From Microbacterium sp. LWH3-1.2 (GTDB lineage: Bacteria; Actinomycetota; Actinomycetes; Actinomycetales; Microbacteriaceae): a stretch of 64,000 nucleotides of DNA. Where the stretch lies: positions 2,852,001-2,916,000 of the forward strand of contig NZ_JBEGIK010000001.1 in the NCBI RefSeq assembly GCF_040675855.1, written 5' to 3'. The notes under the pieces were generated by a model, which saw nothing but the letters and a program-made list of their open reading frames with translations, did no database searches and was not told where the DNA came from. Made by a program: the position numbers and the translations under genes. Below are positions 40,466 through 48,773 of the stretch, piece by piece (position 1 is the first letter of the stretch; each line of letters starts with the position of its first letter).

Positions 40466-42679
40466 TCAGCGGGAGAGCTCGGGACGGGGGGCGGCGCCCG
40501 GAACCTCGTCGATGCCGGCGACGCTCGTCACGGCAAGCGACGCGGCGACCGAGTGATCGATCTCGGGCTCGGGCAGCTCATGCTCGCGGAGCACCATGAG
40601 GGAACGCCCCGGCACCAACAGCGTGGAGCCGGGCTCCACCGGCGCGGTGTTCGCGTGCAGACCGGCGGTGTCGACGATGACATCCCATTCAGGGCTGAAC
40701 TCCACGTCGGGGATGACGAAGTCGACCACGTCGTCGCCCGCGTTGAACAGCACGATGAAGTGGTCGTCGGTGATCGGGTCTCCGCGGCGATCCCGCTCCC
40801 GGATGCCGTCGCCGTTGAGGAACACGGCCACCGCGCGCCCGAAGCCCGAGTCCCAGTCCTCGGGCTGCATCTGCGACCCGTCCGGACGCGCCCAGGCGAT
40901 GTCGGGGATGGGCGCGCCCTCCTCGCGGCGCACAGGACGGCCGTCGAAGAAGCGACGCCGGCGGAAGGTCGGGTGCTCGCGGCGCAGGCGTGCCAAGGCG
41001 GCCGTGAACTCGACCAGCGGCTGATCCGGGGCCGACCAGTCCACCCACGTGATCTCGTTGTCCTGTGCGTAGCCGTTGTTGTTCCCCTGCTGGGTTCGGC
41101 CGAGCTCGTCGCCGTGCAGCAGCATCGGCACCCCCTGCGACAGCAGCAGCGTTGCGATGAAGTTGCGCTGTTGGCGCGCGCGCAGCGCCAGGACGTCCGG
41201 GTCGTCCGTCGGTCCTTCGACGCCGCCGTTCCAGGAACGGTTGTCGTCGGCACCGTCGCGGTTGTCTTCCCCGTTGGCCTCGTTGTGCTTCTCGTCGTAA
41301 GAGACGAGATCGCGCAGCGTGAACCCGTCGTGCGCCGTGACGAAGTTGATGGATGCCACCGGACGCCGGCCGGAATGCTCATAGAGATCGGACGAGCCGG
41401 TGAGCCGCGAGGCGAACTCCCCCAGCGTCGCAGGTTCACCCCGCCAGAAGTCTCGGACGGTGTCGCGGTACTTGCCGTTCCACTCGGTCCACTGAGGGGG
41501 GAAGTTGCCGACCTGGTAGCCGCCCGGCCCGACGTCCCACGGCTCCGCGATGAGCTTGACCTGCGACACCACCGGGTCCTGCTGCACGAGTTCGAAGAAC
41601 GCCGCCAGGCGGTCGACTTCGTAGAACTCGCGCGCAAGCGTCGATGCGAGGTCGAACCGGAAGCCGTCCACGTGCATCTCGAGCACCCAGTAGCGCAGCG
41701 AGTCCATGATGAGTTGCAACGTGTGCGGGTTGCCGACGTTGAGGCTGTTCCCGGTGCCGGTGTAGTCCGTGTAGTAGCGCTTGTCGTCGTCTTCCAGCCG
41801 GTAGTAGGCCTCGTTGTCGATGCCCCGCATCGACAGAGTGGGTCCCAGATGGTTGCCTTCGGCCGTGTGGTTGTACACGACGTCGAGGATCACCTCGATG
41901 CCGGCGGCGTGGAGCGCCTTGACCATCGCCTTGAACTCCTGCACCTGCTGGCCGCGCTGTCCGCTCGACGAGTAGGTGTTCTGAGGGGCGAGGAAGGCGA
42001 TCGTGTTGTAGCCCCAGTAGTTCGAGAGTCCCTTCTGCTCCAACACCGAGTCGTCGACGAACTGGTGCACCGGCATCAGCTCGATCGCCGTCACGCCGAG
42101 CTTCTGAAGGTGCTCGATGATGGCGGGGTGCGCGATGGCGCTGTACGTCCCGCGGATGTCCTCCGGGATCGACGGATGCAGCTGGGTGAGCCCTCGGACA
42201 TGCGCCTCATAGATGAAGGACTCGGCGTACGGCGTCTTCGGTTGCCGGTCTCCGCTCCAGTCGAAGTACGGATTCACGACGACGCCCATCATCTGCTGCG
42301 CGGCGGAGTCCTCGTCGTTGCGTGAGTCCGGATCGCCGAATTCATAGCCGAACACGGACTGACCCCACTGGATCTGCCCCTCGACGGCCTTGGCATACGG
42401 ATCGAGCAGGAGCTTGTTCGGGTTGAACCTCTTGCCCTGCGAGGGGTCGTAGTCGCCGTGGACGCGGTAGCCGTAGCGCTGGCCGGGCTGCACGGACGGA
42501 ACGTATCCGTGATGGACGAAGGCGTCCACGTCAACGAGCTCGACGCGGGTCTCGCCGCCGTCATCGTCGAACAGGCACAGCTCGACGCGTTCGGCCCCCT
42601 CGCTGTACAGAGCGAAGTTGGTGCCGCTTCCATCGAAGGTCGCACCAAGCGGGTAGGGGGATCCGGGCCAGATCTGCAT
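40466..42679 (-). CDS. glgX: Glycogen debranching enzyme (GlgX/TreX type, second copy)
   Basis: 737 residues starting MQIWPGSPYPLGATFDGSGTNF, the standard GlgX opening. CBM48 domain, then GH13 barrel with LDVVYNHTAEGN, GFRFDLASTLARE (nucleophile), LIAEPWDVGPGGY (acid) and NFVTAHDGFTLRDLVSYDEKHNE. As first gene of glgX-treY-treZ it should debranch glycogen to feed TreY, the role called TreX. Retains the N-terminal part that the first copy at 10220 shows in altered form. ATG 42679 is preceded by TGGAGCG, and a TAGGGT box lies 26 bases upstream. Confidence 0.94.
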   Translation of the reverse strand: MQIWPGSPYPLGATFDGSGTNFALYSEGAERVELCLFDDDGGETRVELVDVDAFVHHGYVPSVQPGQRYGYRVHGDYDPSQGKRFNPNKLLLDPYAKAVEGQIQWGQSVFGYEFGDPDSRNDEDSAAQQMMGVVVNPYFDWSGDRQPKTPYAESFIYEAHVRGLTQLHPSIPEDIRGTYSAIAHPAIIEHLQKLGVTAIELMPVHQFVDDSVLEQKGLSNYWGYNTIAFLAPQNTYSSSGQRGQQVQEFKAMVKALHAAGIEVILDVVYNHTAEGNHLGPTLSMRGIDNEAYYRLEDDDKRYYTDYTGTGNSLNVGNPHTLQLIMDSLRYWVLEMHVDGFRFDLASTLAREFYEVDRLAAFFELVQQDPVVSQVKLIAEPWDVGPGGYQVGNFPPQWTEWNGKYRDTVRDFWRGEPATLGEFASRLTGSSDLYEHSGRRPVASINFVTAHDGFTLRDLVSYDEKHNEANGEDNRDGADDNRSWNGGVEGPTDDPDVLALRARQQRNFIATLLLSQGVPMLLHGDELGRTQQGNNNGYAQDNEITWVDWSAPDQPLVEFTAALARLRREHPTFRRRRFFDGRPVRREEGAPIPDIAWARPDGSQMQPEDWDSGFGRAVAVFLNGDGIRERDRRGDPITDDHFIVLFNAGDDVVDFVIPDVEFSPEWDVIVDTAGLHANTAPVEPGSTLLVPGRSLMVLREHELPEPEIDHSVAASLAVTSVAGIDEVPGAAPRPELSR

Positions 42680-42705
42680 GCACGCTCCATTTCGGCGGGG
42701 CCTTC

Positions 42706-42711
42706 ACCCTA
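42706..42711 (-). promoter_or_regulatory. -10 box of glgX-treY-treZ
   Basis: TAGGGT on the minus strand, 26 bases before the glgX ATG, with a ribosome-binding sequence between. Divergent from the nirB promoter. Confidence 0.4.
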
Positions 42712-42821
42712 GCGGGAGACGGTGACAGGCCTCCCGGGGTGGCGCGTGCGGCAGAGACACGGTAGGCGCCCCGCTTTTCACAACACTGCGCAGAACGGTG
42801 TGAGAGAAACGTTCGCTCGAG

Positions 42822-42864
42822 GTAATCGCCGCCCACGGGAGGCGAAACACCGCCCTCGTAGCGT
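42822..42864 (+). promoter_or_regulatory. nirB promoter with GlnR-like elements
   Basis: GTAAT at 42822-42826, GAAACAC at 42844-42850, eight bases, then a TAGCGT -10 box at 42859-42864. GTAAT and GAAAC are 22 bases apart, two helical turns, matching the spacing logic of GlnR boxes (GTnAC-n6-GAAAC, 11-base period) though no single perfect box is present. The GAAACAC-N8-TAnCGT arrangement is repeated exactly before narK. Predicted start near 42871, giving a 30-base leader with AGGAGG. Confidence 0.55.
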
Positions 42865-42900
42865 CAACGTGACCGAGACGTCCGCCCCAGAGGAGGAGCC

Positions 42901-45558
42901 ATGGCCCACCGCGACCGCGTCAACAGCCGGAAACACGACGCTGACGCTGCTGCAACATCACCCGCGTACGGTGACGGCATGAGTGAGACCCCTGCCCTCG
43001 GCACCCACGTGGTGATCGTCGGCGCGGGCATGGTCGCCCACCGCTTCGTCGAGAGCCTGCTCAGCCGGGCCGGCGAGGAGTGGCGCATCACGCTCATCGG
43101 CGAGGAGGAGCGCCACCCCTACGACCGGGTGGGACTGACCGGGTTCTTCGCGGGCGCCTCCCCCGAAGACCTGGAGCTCGAACGCGCAGTGCTCGACGAC
43201 GAGCGCGTGCGGTTCCTCCGCGGCGAGGCCGTCACCCGCATCGACCGCGGCGCGCGTCGCGTGACGACGCGCAGCGGCACGAGCGTCGCCTACGACCGTC
43301 TCGTCCTCGCGACAGGCTCCTACGCCGCACGTCTGGCCGTCGACGGCTTCGGCCTCGAAGGCTGTTTCGTGTACCGCACCCTCGACGACGTCGAGGAGCT
43401 CGAGGAGTTCGTGCAGCGCCGCTCGGCCGAGCTCGGGCGTCCGCTCGTCGGCACCGTCATCGGCGGCGGACTCCTCGGACTCGAGGCCGCGGGCGCCCTG
43501 CAGGGCCTCGACGTCGACTGCACGGTGGTCCAGTCCTCCGACCGGCTGATGTCGGCGCAGCTGGATCTCCCCGCAGGCAACGCCCTGCGGCGCCTCATCG
43601 AATCGCGCGGCATCGCGGTCAAGACCGAGGCGGTCACGACCCGCCTCGACCCCGACCGTTCCGGGCAGGTGACGGGCCTCGAGTTCCGCGACGGCACCTA
43701 CGCGCGCACCGACGTCGTGGTCTTCACTGTCGGCGTGCGGCCTCGCGACGAGCTCGCGCGCACCGCGGGCCTCGACGTGCACCCTCGCGGCGGCGTGCTG
43801 ATCGACGCCGGCTGCCAGACGTCCGATCCCCGCGTGCTGGCGATCGGCGAGGTCGCCAATTACGACGGAATGTGCGTCGGCCTCGTTGCTCCCGGCTATG
43901 CCATGGCCGAGGTCGCCGCGACGCGCCTGCTCGGTGGCGAGGCATCCTTCCCCGGTTACGACCTGTCGACGAAGCTCAAGCTGTCGGGCGTGGATGTTGC
44001 CAGCTTCGGCGACGCCTTCGCCGAGACGCCTGGCGCGCTGGACGTCACCTACGCCGATCCCGTGGCCGGCGTCTACAAGAAGCTCGTGCTCTCGGACGAC
44101 GCGAAAACGCTGCTCGGCGGCATCCTCGTCGGCGACGCATCGGCGTACGGGTCGCTCCGGCCGCTCGTCGGCGGCGCGCTGGGCGGTGACCCTGCCGCCT
44201 ATCTCATGCCCGAGGGCGGCGTCGCCGCACCGACCGGCGACCTTCCCGACGAGGCGCTCGTGTGCTCGTGCAACAGCGTCACGGCGGGGGCCATCCGCCA
44301 CGCGGTGCACGAGGAGGGCTGCACGGATGTCGCGGCCATCAAGTTCTGCACGAAGGCCGGGGCCGCGTGCGGTTCGTGCGTGATGATGGTCAAGAAGATC
44401 GTCGGCACCGAGCTCGCGAAGTCCGGAGCGGCGCTCAGCAACGCGATCTGCGAGCACTTCGACATGTCGCGTCGCCAGCTGTTCGACGCCGTGCGGGTGT
44501 CGGGTCTTGAGACCTTCAGCGCCGTCATCGAGCGCTTCGGCACCGGTCGCGGCTGCGACATCTGCAAGCCGGCCCTCGCCAGCATCCTGTCGACGCTCGT
44601 GCGGGGCCACGTGCTCGAGGGCGAGAACGCCACTCTGCAGGACACCAACGACCACGTGATGGCGAACCTCCAGAAGGACGGCAGCTACTCGGTGGTCCCC
44701 CGCATCCCCGGCGGCGAGATCACGCCAGAGGGGCTGCTGGTCATCGGCCAGGTCGCGAAGGACTTCGGTCTCTACACGAAGATCACGGGCGGCCAGCGGA
44801 TCGATATGTTCGGCGCCCGCCTCGAGCAGCTGCCCGAGATCTGGAAGCAGCTCGTGGACGCCGGCTTCGAGTCCGGCCACGCGTACGGCAAGTCGCTGCG
44901 CACGGTGAAGTCGTGCGTCGGCTCGACGTGGTGCCGCTATGGCGTGCAGGACTCGGTCGGCATGGCGGTGCAGCTCGAGCTGCGCTACCGGGGGCTCCGC
45001 TCGCCGCACAAGCTGAAGCTCGGCGTCTCGGGCTGCGCCCGGGAGTGCGCGGAGGCGCGCGGCAAGGACGTCGGCGTGATCGCCACCGAGGCGGGCTGGA
45101 ACATGTACGTCGGTGGCAACGGCGGCTTCACGCCCCGCCACGCGGTCCTGCTCGCCGAGGGACTCAGCGACGATGAGCTCCTCACGGCCATCGACCGGTT
45201 CCTGATGTACTACATCTTCACCGCCGACCGCCTGCAGCGCACTGCGCCGTGGTTCGAGGACCTGGACGGCGGCATCCAGGGTCTGCGCGACGTCATCTTC
45301 GAGGACAGTCTCGGCATCTGCGCCGACCTCGACGCTGCGATGGCGGCCCACCTCGACTCGTACGAGGACGAGTGGAAGGCGACCCTCGAAGACCCTGAGA
45401 AGCTCCGCCGGTTCGCGTCGTTCGTCAACGCGCCGACCACGCCCGACCCCTCGCTGGCCTACACCGCCGAGCGCGGCCAGCCCCGACCCGCCACCGAGGA
45501 TGAGCGCGCCGACTCGCGCGTCCTCATCGCCGGAACGACCCTGGAGGTGCGCCGATGA
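42901..45558 (+). CDS. nirB: Nitrite reductase (NADH) large subunit
   Basis: Cytoplasmic assimilatory nitrite reductase, reducing nitrite to ammonium with FAD, Fe-S clusters and sirohaem. 885 residues. Order: FAD/NAD(P)-binding domain (HVVIVGAGMVAHRF; GTVIGGGLLGLEAAGALQ), BFD-like [2Fe-2S] domain (CSCNSVTAGAI ... FCTKAGAACGSC), a second CxxC region (GRGCDICKPAL), then the nitrite/sulfite reductase halves with CVGSTWCRYG and LGVSGCARECAEARGKD carrying the [4Fe-4S]-sirohaem cysteines. ATG 42901 has AGGAGG at good spacing. This adds 26 residues over the usual N-terminus, and an alternative ATG at 42979 exists. Overlaps nirD by four bases. Confidence 0.95.
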   Translation: MAHRDRVNSRKHDADAAATSPAYGDGMSETPALGTHVVIVGAGMVAHRFVESLLSRAGEEWRITLIGEEERHPYDRVGLTGFFAGASPEDLELERAVLDDERVRFLRGEAVTRIDRGARRVTTRSGTSVAYDRLVLATGSYAARLAVDGFGLEGCFVYRTLDDVEELEEFVQRRSAELGRPLVGTVIGGGLLGLEAAGALQGLDVDCTVVQSSDRLMSAQLDLPAGNALRRLIESRGIAVKTEAVTTRLDPDRSGQVTGLEFRDGTYARTDVVVFTVGVRPRDELARTAGLDVHPRGGVLIDAGCQTSDPRVLAIGEVANYDGMCVGLVAPGYAMAEVAATRLLGGEASFPGYDLSTKLKLSGVDVASFGDAFAETPGALDVTYADPVAGVYKKLVLSDDAKTLLGGILVGDASAYGSLRPLVGGALGGDPAAYLMPEGGVAAPTGDLPDEALVCSCNSVTAGAIRHAVHEEGCTDVAAIKFCTKAGAACGSCVMMVKKIVGTELAKSGAALSNAICEHFDMSRRQLFDAVRVSGLETFSAVIERFGTGRGCDICKPALASILSTLVRGHVLEGENATLQDTNDHVMANLQKDGSYSVVPRIPGGEITPEGLLVIGQVAKDFGLYTKITGGQRIDMFGARLEQLPEIWKQLVDAGFESGHAYGKSLRTVKSCVGSTWCRYGVQDSVGMAVQLELRYRGLRSPHKLKLGVSGCARECAEARGKDVGVIATEAGWNMYVGGNGGFTPRHAVLLAEGLSDDELLTAIDRFLMYYIFTADRLQRTAPWFEDLDGGIQGLRDVIFEDSLGICADLDAAMAAHLDSYEDEWKATLEDPEKLRRFASFVNAPTTPDPSLAYTAERGQPRPATEDERADSRVLIAGTTLEVRR

Positions 45559-45947
45559 CCCTCGTCGAGCCGCAGACGGACGAGTACACCGCCCCGGACG
45601 GATGGGTGCGCGTGTGCGCTCTGGACGACCTCGAGGTGGAGCGCGGCCGCGCCGCGCTCCTCGGTGGCACGCAGATCGCGCTCTTCCTCCTGCACGGCCC
45701 CGACGGGTCGGCGGGCCGCGTCCACGCCGTCTCGAACCTTGACCCCTACAGCCACGCGCACGTCATCTCGCGCGGCATCGTCGGCACCCGGCAGGACGTT
45801 CCCACGGTCGCCTCGCCGATGTACAAGCAGGTGTTCGACCTGCGCACCGGCGTCTGCCTCGACACGCAGGGCAAGGAGCCGAAGAGCCTGCACGTCTGGC
45901 CGGTGACCGTCGACGCCGGGCACGTCCTGGTCCGCTGGGACGAGTGA
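45555..45947 (+). CDS. nirD: Nitrite reductase (NADH) small subunit
   Basis: 130 residues with a Rieske-like fold that lacks the cluster ligands, as is normal for NirD: VRVCALDDLEVERGRAALL, YSHAHVISRGIVGTRQDVPTVASPMYKQVFDLRTGVCLD and SLHVWPVTVDAGHVLVRW. Only one Cys, so no [2Fe-2S] centre. ATG lies inside the nirB stop (ATGA), and its own stop overlaps cobA, so nirB-nirD-cobA are tightly coupled. Confidence 0.94.
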   Translation: MTLVEPQTDEYTAPDGWVRVCALDDLEVERGRAALLGGTQIALFLLHGPDGSAGRVHAVSNLDPYSHAHVISRGIVGTRQDVPTVASPMYKQVFDLRTGVCLDTQGKEPKSLHVWPVTVDAGHVLVRWDE

Positions 45948-46720
45948 TGACCGGGCGAGCGAAGAGCACCGTCGGGCGCGTCGACCTCATTGGTGGCGGC
46001 CCGGGTCCCATCGATCTGCTCACACTGCGAGCCTGGCGCCTGCTGACGCGGGCGGAGGTCGTCGTCATGGACAGGCTCGGTCCGACCGACATCCGCGACC
46101 ACGTGGGTCCCGACGTCGAGATCATCGACGTGGGCAAGCTGCCCGGCCACCACCCGGTCCCGCAGGACGAGATCAACGAGCTCCTCGTCGACCGCGCCCG
46201 CGCGGGCAAGCGCGTGGTGCGCCTCAAAGGTGGAGACCCGTTCGTCTTCGGCCGCGGCGGCGAGGAGGTGGCCGCGTGTCTCGCGGCGGGCATTCCCGTC
46301 GACGTCGTGCCCGGCATCTCGAGCGCCGTCGCCGTACCCCAGGCCGCCGGCATCCCGATCACCCATCGCGGTGTCGCGGGGGCGGTGCACATCATGAACG
46401 GTCCCTCGGAGGTGACCGAGGCCACGCTCGCGGCTCTCCGTGACGACTCCGTGACGACGGTCATCCTCATGGGCGTCGGCGCCCTGCCGCGCATCGTGTC
46501 GGACGCCTTGCACGCCGGGGTGCCGGCCGATCGCCCCGTCGCGATCGTCGAGCGCGGCCACCACCGCGATCAGCGCACGACCCGCAGTACCCTGGGGTGT
46601 GTCGTGGTCGACGCGGGCCTCGCCGGCGTGCGCAATCCCGCGGTCATCGTGGTCGGCGAGGTCGCTCGCGCCGGGCTGCTGCTTCCCGACCCCCAACTGG
46701 CAGGTGACATCGTCCTTTGA
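45947..46720 (+). CDS. cobA: Uroporphyrinogen-III C-methyltransferase
   Basis: SAM-dependent methylation of uroporphyrinogen III to precorrin-2, first step of sirohaem for NirB. 257 residues from ATG 45947 (GTG 45944 would add one residue). Motifs: VDLIGGGPGPIDLLTLRAWRLL, VVMDRLG, RLKGGDPFVFGRGGEE, VVPGISSAVAVPQAAGIPITHRG and ILMGVGAL. A single SUMT domain with no CysG-type dehydrogenase/ferrochelatase part, so another enzyme must finish sirohaem. Lies in the nirBD operon. Confidence 0.93.
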   Translation: MTGRAKSTVGRVDLIGGGPGPIDLLTLRAWRLLTRAEVVVMDRLGPTDIRDHVGPDVEIIDVGKLPGHHPVPQDEINELLVDRARAGKRVVRLKGGDPFVFGRGGEEVAACLAAGIPVDVVPGISSAVAVPQAAGIPITHRGVAGAVHIMNGPSEVTEATLAALRDDSVTTVILMGVGALPRIVSDALHAGVPADRPVAIVERGHHRDQRTTRSTLGCVVVDAGLAGVRNPAVIVVGEVARAGLLLPDPQLAGDIVL

Positions 46721-47853
46721 GCTCCACCCCCCGCCCCACCCTCTCGGCCGCACTCGACGGCTGCACGATCGTCATCGCTGTCGATCGTCGCTCCTCGGAG
46801 CTTGCCGCCGCGCTCGAGCGTCACGGCGCGCAGGTGCGCCACGCGCCCGCGCTGACGATCGTGCCGCACATCGACGATGACGCACTGATCGCCGCGACGC
46901 GCAAGCTCATCGCGCTGCAGCCCGACGTGGTCGTCGCGACGACCGGCGTGGGCTTCCGCGGCTGGATGGAGGCCGCCGACGAAGCCGGGCTCCTCGACGA
47001 CCTCCACCTCGCCCTGTCGCGCGCCCAGATCGTCGCGCGCGGGCCCAAGGCTCGCGGCGCGATCCAGCAGGCGGGCCTCACCGCCGACTGGGTGGCGGAG
47101 TCCGAGACCTCGGCCGAGCTGGGAGAGTTCCTCCTCGCCGAGGGCGTCGCGGGCAAGCGCGTAGCGGTCCAGCACCACGGCTCCGGGGCCGATGGCCTCG
47201 ATGAGCTGTTCGAGGGCGCGGGCGCGGAGGTCGTGAGCCTCACCGTGTACCGCTGGGGTCCTCCTCCCGACCCCGCCGCGGTGTCGCGCTCCGTCGTCGC
47301 GGCGGCGCAGGGCGAGGTCGACGCGGTCCTGTTCACGTCCGCCCCCGGCGCCGCGGAGTGGATCGCTGCCGCGCGGGGCGAGGGCGTGCACGACGAGATC
47401 GTCGACCGCGAGGCGGAGGGACGCCTTCTCATGGCCGCCGTCGGACCGATCACCGCCGGGCCGCTGCAGGATGCGGGCCTTCACCCGCTGATCGCCGAGC
47501 GTGGCCGCCTCGGCTCGCTGGTGCGGGCTGTCGTCACGCACTTCGGCGGGGGTGGCGCGGCGTCACTGGCGACCTCGGCGGGACGCCTCGAACTGCGCAG
47601 CACGGGCATCGTGCTCGACGGCCGCCACATCCCCCTGTCGCGAAGCGCCACCGACATCGTCGCCGCGCTGTTCGACGCCCATGGCGGCGTCGTGTCGCGA
47701 CCTCGCCTGCAGGCGGCGCTTCCGCGATCGGGTGAGAACACCCACGCCGTGGAGATGGCCGTCGCACGGCTCCGCGAGTCGCTGGGGGTCCCCGACCTGG
47801 TGAAGACCGTGGTCAAGCGCGGCTACCGGCTCAACGTCATCGAATCTGCTTGA
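46717..47853 (+). CDS. nnaR: HemD-like transcriptional regulator of nitrate/nitrite assimilation (NnaR type)
   Basis: 378 residues. Residues 1 to about 265 resemble uroporphyrinogen-III synthase (CTIVIAVDRRSSELAAALERHGAQV, VAVQHHGSGADGLDELFEGAGAEV, VDAVLFTSAPGAAEW). Residues from about 285 form an OmpR-type winged helix (LDGRHIPLSRSATDIVAALFDAHGGVVSRPRL ... MAVARLRESLGVPDLVKTVVKRGYRLN). In Streptomyces and Mycobacterium smegmatis proteins of this make-up (NnaR) act with GlnR to activate nirB, narK and nitrate reductase genes. Position as last gene of nirB-nirD-cobA supports that role. TTG start overlaps the cobA stop (TTGA). It might still have synthase activity, but the wHTH favours regulation. 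Confidence 0.85.
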   Translation: MSSTPRPTLSAALDGCTIVIAVDRRSSELAAALERHGAQVRHAPALTIVPHIDDDALIAATRKLIALQPDVVVATTGVGFRGWMEAADEAGLLDDLHLALSRAQIVARGPKARGAIQQAGLTADWVAESETSAELGEFLLAEGVAGKRVAVQHHGSGADGLDELFEGAGAEVVSLTVYRWGPPPDPAAVSRSVVAAAQGEVDAVLFTSAPGAAEWIAAARGEGVHDEIVDREAEGRLLMAAVGPITAGPLQDAGLHPLIAERGRLGSLVRAVVTHFGGGGAASLATSAGRLELRSTGIVLDGRHIPLSRSATDIVAALFDAHGGVVSRPRLQAALPRSGENTHAVEMAVARLRESLGVPDLVKTVVKRGYRLNVIESA

Positions 47854-47896
47854 CGCCGCCAGTCGGACCCTCAGCGCTTGCGGCATCCGGCCGTCC

Positions 47897-48592
47897 TCAG
47901 GCGGCGGGATCCCGATCCGGCAGCAGGTCGGGCCGGTGCGCCCGGGTGCGCTCCAGACTCTGCTCGTGCCGCCACGAGGCGATCGCACCGTGGTTGCCGC
48001 TGAGCAGCACCGGCGGCACCTCGTGCCCGCGCCACTCGGCGGGCTTCGTGTAGCTCGGGTACTCGAGCAGGCCGAGCTCGTGCGATTCCTCCACGAGGCT
48101 CTCAGGGTTGCCGACGACGCCGGGGATGAGGCGCGACACGGCCTCGATCACCGCCATCGCGGCCACCTCTCCCCCGTTGAGCACATAGTCGCCGAGGCTC
48201 ACGAGCCGCACTCGCCCGCGCGCCGAGTAGTGGTCGACGACGCGCTGATCGATCCCTTCGTAGCGTCCGCAGGCGAACACGAGGTGCTCCTCGCCGGCGA
48301 GCTCGCGCGCCATCGGCTGGGAGAACAGCTCGCCGGCGGGCGACGGCACCAGCAGCACGGCGTCGTCGCTCAGCACCTGGTCGAGGGCCTCACCCCAGGG
48401 TTCCGGCTTCATCACCATGCCGGCGCCGCCTCCGTAGGGGGTGTCGTCGACGGTGCGGTGCCGATCGTGTGTCCAGTCCCGCAGGTCGTGGACGTGCATG
48501 TCGAGGATGCCCCGATCACGGGCCTTCCCGATCAGCGAGACGCCGAGCACGTCGAAGAACGTCGGGAAGATCGTGACGATGTCGACGCGCAT
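47897..48592 (-). CDS. trmD: tRNA (guanine-N1)-methyltransferase
   Basis: Makes m1G37 in tRNAs, preventing frameshifting. 231 residues, SPOUT family. Starts [17 protein letters not shown], then [34 protein letters not shown] and [31 protein letters not shown], the trefoil-knot SAM site. It sits alone on this strand between nnaR and narK, separated from its usual partners rimM and rplS. TAGACT seven bases before the ATG indicates its own leaderless promoter. Confidence 0.95.
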   Translation of the reverse strand: MRVDIVTIFPTFFDVLGVSLIGKARDRGILDMHVHDLRDWTHDRHRTVDDTPYGGGAGMVMKPEPWGEALDQVLSDDAVLLVPSPAGELFSQPMARELAGEEHLVFACGRYEGIDQRVVDHYSARGRVRLVSLGDYVLNGGEVAAMAVIEAVSRLIPGVVGNPESLVEESHELGLLEYPSYTKPAEWRGHEVPPVLLSGNHGAIASWRHEQSLERTRAHRPDLLPDRDPAA

Positions 48593-48599
48593 GCCTTCG

Positions 48600-48605
48600 A
48601 GTCTA
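48600..48605 (-). promoter_or_regulatory. -10 box of trmD, leaderless type
   Basis: TAGACT on the minus strand, seven bases (CGAAGGC), then ATG at 48592. Gives the isolated trmD gene an independent promoter. A GlnR-like box lies just upstream (48618-48633). Confidence 0.6.
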
Positions 48606-48617
48606 GGAGCCTGGCGT

Positions 48618-48633
48618 GTTTCCGACGTGTGAC
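48618..48633 (-). promoter_or_regulatory. GlnR-like box in the trmD-narK gap
   Basis: On the minus strand GTCAC, six bases, GAAAC: an exact match to the actinobacterial GlnR pattern GTnAC-n6-GAAAC. Located between the trmD -10 box and the narK promoter, so it could affect either gene. narK is the expected target from known GlnR biology. Confidence 0.6.
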
Positions 48634-48672
48634 GGGGCGTCCACCTCGGGCCGCGGCGTCCGTGATCGAGAA

Positions 48673-48727
48673 GTGACGGAGAGGTAACCGGGTGGGCAGA
48701 CGGGCCGAAACACGGGGTCCCTAACGT
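48673..48727 (+). promoter_or_regulatory. narK promoter with GlnR-like elements
   Basis: GTGAC (48673-48677), six bases, GTAAC (48684-48688), then GAAACAC (48707-48713), eight bases, and a TAACGT -10 box (48722-48727). GTGAC-n6-GTAAC has the 11-base period of a GlnR half-box pair. The GAAACAC-N8-TAnCGT core is the same as before nirB. Predicted leader about 40 bases, with AGGGAGG before the ATG. Confidence 0.6.
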
Positions 48728-48773
48728 GGAGACACACTCACCCCCAAGTGTCTGCTCACCTCAGGGAGGCGCC

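Noticed and set aside
42958..45351. A 797-codon minus-strand frame opposite nirB
   Set aside because: Antisense shadow; nirB shows complete FAD, [2Fe-2S] and sirohaem motifs in frame on the plus strand.
46717..47853. Simple annotation as the biosynthetic uroporphyrinogen-III synthase hemD
   Set aside because: A complete winged-helix domain follows the HemD part, and the gene sits in a nitrite operon; the regulator reading is better supported, though dual function is not excluded.
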